From contig JAZUES010000258.1 of NCBI GenBank assembly GCA_045640265.1, forward strand, positions 1 to 51,519: a stretch of 51,519 nucleotides of DNA, in the 5' to 3' direction. The notes beneath the pieces are model-generated. The model was not told the DNA's origin and ran no database searches. It was given only the letters and a program-made list of their open reading frames with translations. Shown piece after piece: positions 50,438 through 51,519 of the stretch (within the stretch, counting starts at the first letter, position 1; each line of letters starts with the position of its first letter). Position numbers and translations under genes: made by a program. Source of the stretch: Solibacillus sp045640265 (lineage in GTDB: Bacteria > Bacillota > Bacilli > Bacillales_A > Planococcaceae).

Positions 50438-51253
50438 GTGGTCCATATTTTAATGAAGACTATGGAAAAAGAAAATATTTTGCATTTACCTGAAAATAAA
50501 TCGACGGTTATGCAATCAAATGGCTTTAATCTTTGGTACGGTGAACATCATGCGTTAAAAAATATAAATTTAGACATGAAAGAAAATGAAGTGACGGCAA
50601 TTATCGGACCTTCAGGGTGTGGAAAATCGACATATATTAAAGCGTTAAATCGTATGGTCGAACTTGTACCAGGAGTCCGTACTACCGGGGAAATCAAGTA
50701 CCGAGGACGTAATATTTTCGATTCTAAGTTTGAAGTAGAAGAAATTCGTACGAAAGTGGGAATGGTTTTTCAAAAGCCAAATCCATTCCCCAAGTCGATT
50801 TATGATAATATCGCTTATGGTCCCCGCATTCACGGGATTAAAAACAAAAAGATATTAGATGAAATTGTAGAAAAATCCCTATGTGGCGCGGCGATTTGGG
50901 ATGAAGTGAAAGATCGTTTACATCAAAATGCATATAGCCTTTCAGGTGGTCAGCAGCAACGCATTTGTATTGCTCGTTGTTTGGCAATTGAGCCAGATGT
51001 TATTTTAATGGATGAGCCAACGAGTGCACTGGACCCAATTTCAACATTAAAAATAGAAGAACTCGTACAAGATATGAAGAAGTCCTATTCCATTGTTATT
51101 GTCACGCATAATATGCAGCAAGCAGCGCGAATAAGTGATAAAACCGCATTCTTTTTGAATGGGGAAGTTATCGAGTTTGATCGAACAACTAAAATTTTCT
51201 CAACACCAAAAGATCAGCGTACAGAAGATTACATTTCCGGGCGTTTTGGTTAA
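50438..51253 (+). CDS. pstB: Phosphate ABC transporter ATP-binding protein
   Basis: A 271-aa ATPase with Walker A GPSGCGKST, Q-loop FQKPNPFP (typical of PstB), signature LSGGQQQRICIARCLA, Walker B ILMDEPTSALDP and H-loop VTHNMQQ. It powers PstSCA. GTG 50438 follows AGGAGTGAAGAG; ATG codons five and eight codons later are possible alternatives. Only one pstB is present, where B. subtilis has two. No phoU follows before the next gene. Confidence 0.95.
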   Translation: MVHILMKTMEKENILHLPENKSTVMQSNGFNLWYGEHHALKNINLDMKENEVTAIIGPSGCGKSTYIKALNRMVELVPGVRTTGEIKYRGRNIFDSKFEVEEIRTKVGMVFQKPNPFPKSIYDNIAYGPRIHGIKNKKILDEIVEKSLCGAAIWDEVKDRLHQNAYSLSGGQQQRICIARCLAIEPDVILMDEPTSALDPISTLKIEELVQDMKKSYSIVIVTHNMQQAARISDKTAFFLNGEVIEFDRTTKIFSTPKDQRTEDYISGRFG

Positions 51254-51275
51254 ACAATCCATTTCAGATTTCTAA

Positions 51276-51308
51276 AGTATAAGAGGGAAACTTCTTATAC
51301 TTTTTTTA
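51276..51308 (+). terminator. Terminator of the pst operon
   Basis: GTATAAGA pairs with TCTTATAC, followed by T7. Confidence 0.88.
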
Positions 51309-51311
51309 GTT

Positions 51312-51340
51312 TGAAACGTAACCTATTTGGAAATCGTTTA
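51312..51340 (+). promoter_or_regulatory. Candidate ECF-sigma promoter
   Basis: TGAAAC, 17-bp spacer, CGTTTA. The -35 equals the TGAAAC element of SigW/SigX-type promoters and the -10 keeps the CGT core. It lies about 27 bp before an ECF sigma gene, which suggests autoregulation. Confidence 0.4.
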
Positions 51341-51366
51341 CAATGTAAGAAAGGAGGCAGGACGAT

Positions 51367-51519
51367 ATGAAGGTAGACATAGAACAAATCATTGATGAAT
51401 ATAGTGCACATTTACTGCGTCTTGCGTACTTTTATACGAAAAATATTCATGCTTCAGAAGATATTGTACAAGAAGTATTGATAAAATTTTATGAAGCGAA
51501 TTATGAAGAGCAGGGTCAG
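51367..51519 (+). CDS. ECF-type RNA polymerase sigma factor, N-terminal part (cut by window edge)
   Basis: The first 51 residues (MKVDIEQIIDEYSAHLLRLAYF; SEDIVQEVLIKFYE) match sigma-70 region 2 of extracytoplasmic-function sigma factors, including the core-binding DxxQEV-type helix. AAGGAGG precedes the ATG. The rest, including the promoter-reading region 4 and any anti-sigma gene, lies outside the window, so its subgroup is unknown. Confidence 0.88.
   Translation, partial: MKVDIEQIIDEYSAHLLRLAYFYTKNIHASEDIVQEVLIKFYEANYEEQGQ

Noticed and set aside
1..51519. CRISPR array, prophage, transposase, tRNA or rRNA genes
   Set aside because: No direct-repeat/spacer pattern, phage structural genes, transposase text, cloverleaf or rRNA words were seen on either strand.

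Overview
The window looks like chromosomal DNA of a low-GC Gram-positive endospore-forming relative of Bacillus, most likely Planococcaceae (Solibacillus/Lysinibacillus-like). This is inferred from the AT-rich sequence, AGGAGG-type ribosome binding sites, frequent TTG/GTG starts, a T-box leader, lipoprotein signal peptides and gene neighbourhoods matching Bacillus subtilis yhc, yhe/yha, dpp-ykf and yqf-yqg-pst. I see no rRNA, tRNA, CRISPR array, prophage or transposase gene. Most genes are core or near-core functions.

Layout. 1-5.6 kb: 5' end of an acyl-CoA synthetase, aldo/keto reductase, membrane protein, RluA-type pseudouridine synthase, BdbC plus a thioredoxin-like partner, and the YhcX GNAT-nitrilase fusion. 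5.7-9.0 kb: a GAF sensor kinase/response regulator pair whose GAF domain carries four cysteines spaced C-x7-C-x-C-x17-C, as I recall for the Fe-S oxygen sensor AirS, then a CNNM/CorC-type membrane protein. 9.5-15 kb: yheE, yheB, yheA, small unknowns, a HAD hydrolase and a secreted SH3-polysaccharide deacetylase. 15.3-21.5 kb: serA behind a complete T-box leader, a flavoprotein/enoyl-CoA hydratase pair behind a cre-like site, yhzD-like and yhaM. 21.6-26.5 kb: MFS transporter, a 248-bp palindromic repeat element, a PAS-GAF-GGDEF-EAL protein, a lipoprotein and a 42-aa ORF.

26.6-38.9 kb is the main accessory block: a one-direction cluster for import and breakdown of cell-wall peptides. It holds a P1/DmpA peptidase, a VanX-like dipeptidase (apparent ATT start), DppA D-aminopeptidase, YkfB epimerase, a complete peptide ABC transporter, LD-carboxypeptidase, a cytoplasmic class-A beta-lactamase-like serine hydrolase and YkfC NlpC/P60 endopeptidase. 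Transporter and enzymes together suggest that imported murein peptides are trimmed at D-Ala-D-Ala, L-D and gamma-D-Glu bonds and the L-Ala-D-Glu epimerised for catabolism.

39-51.5 kb: yqfW, ispG, yqfZ, yqgA, yqgC and sodA, a universal stress protein, two paired fluoride channels, a class B penicillin-binding protein, a membrane protein of unknown function, and the phosphate operon pstSCAB behind five PhoP-box-like repeats at 11-bp periodicity. The window ends inside an ECF sigma factor gene with a candidate ECF-type promoter.
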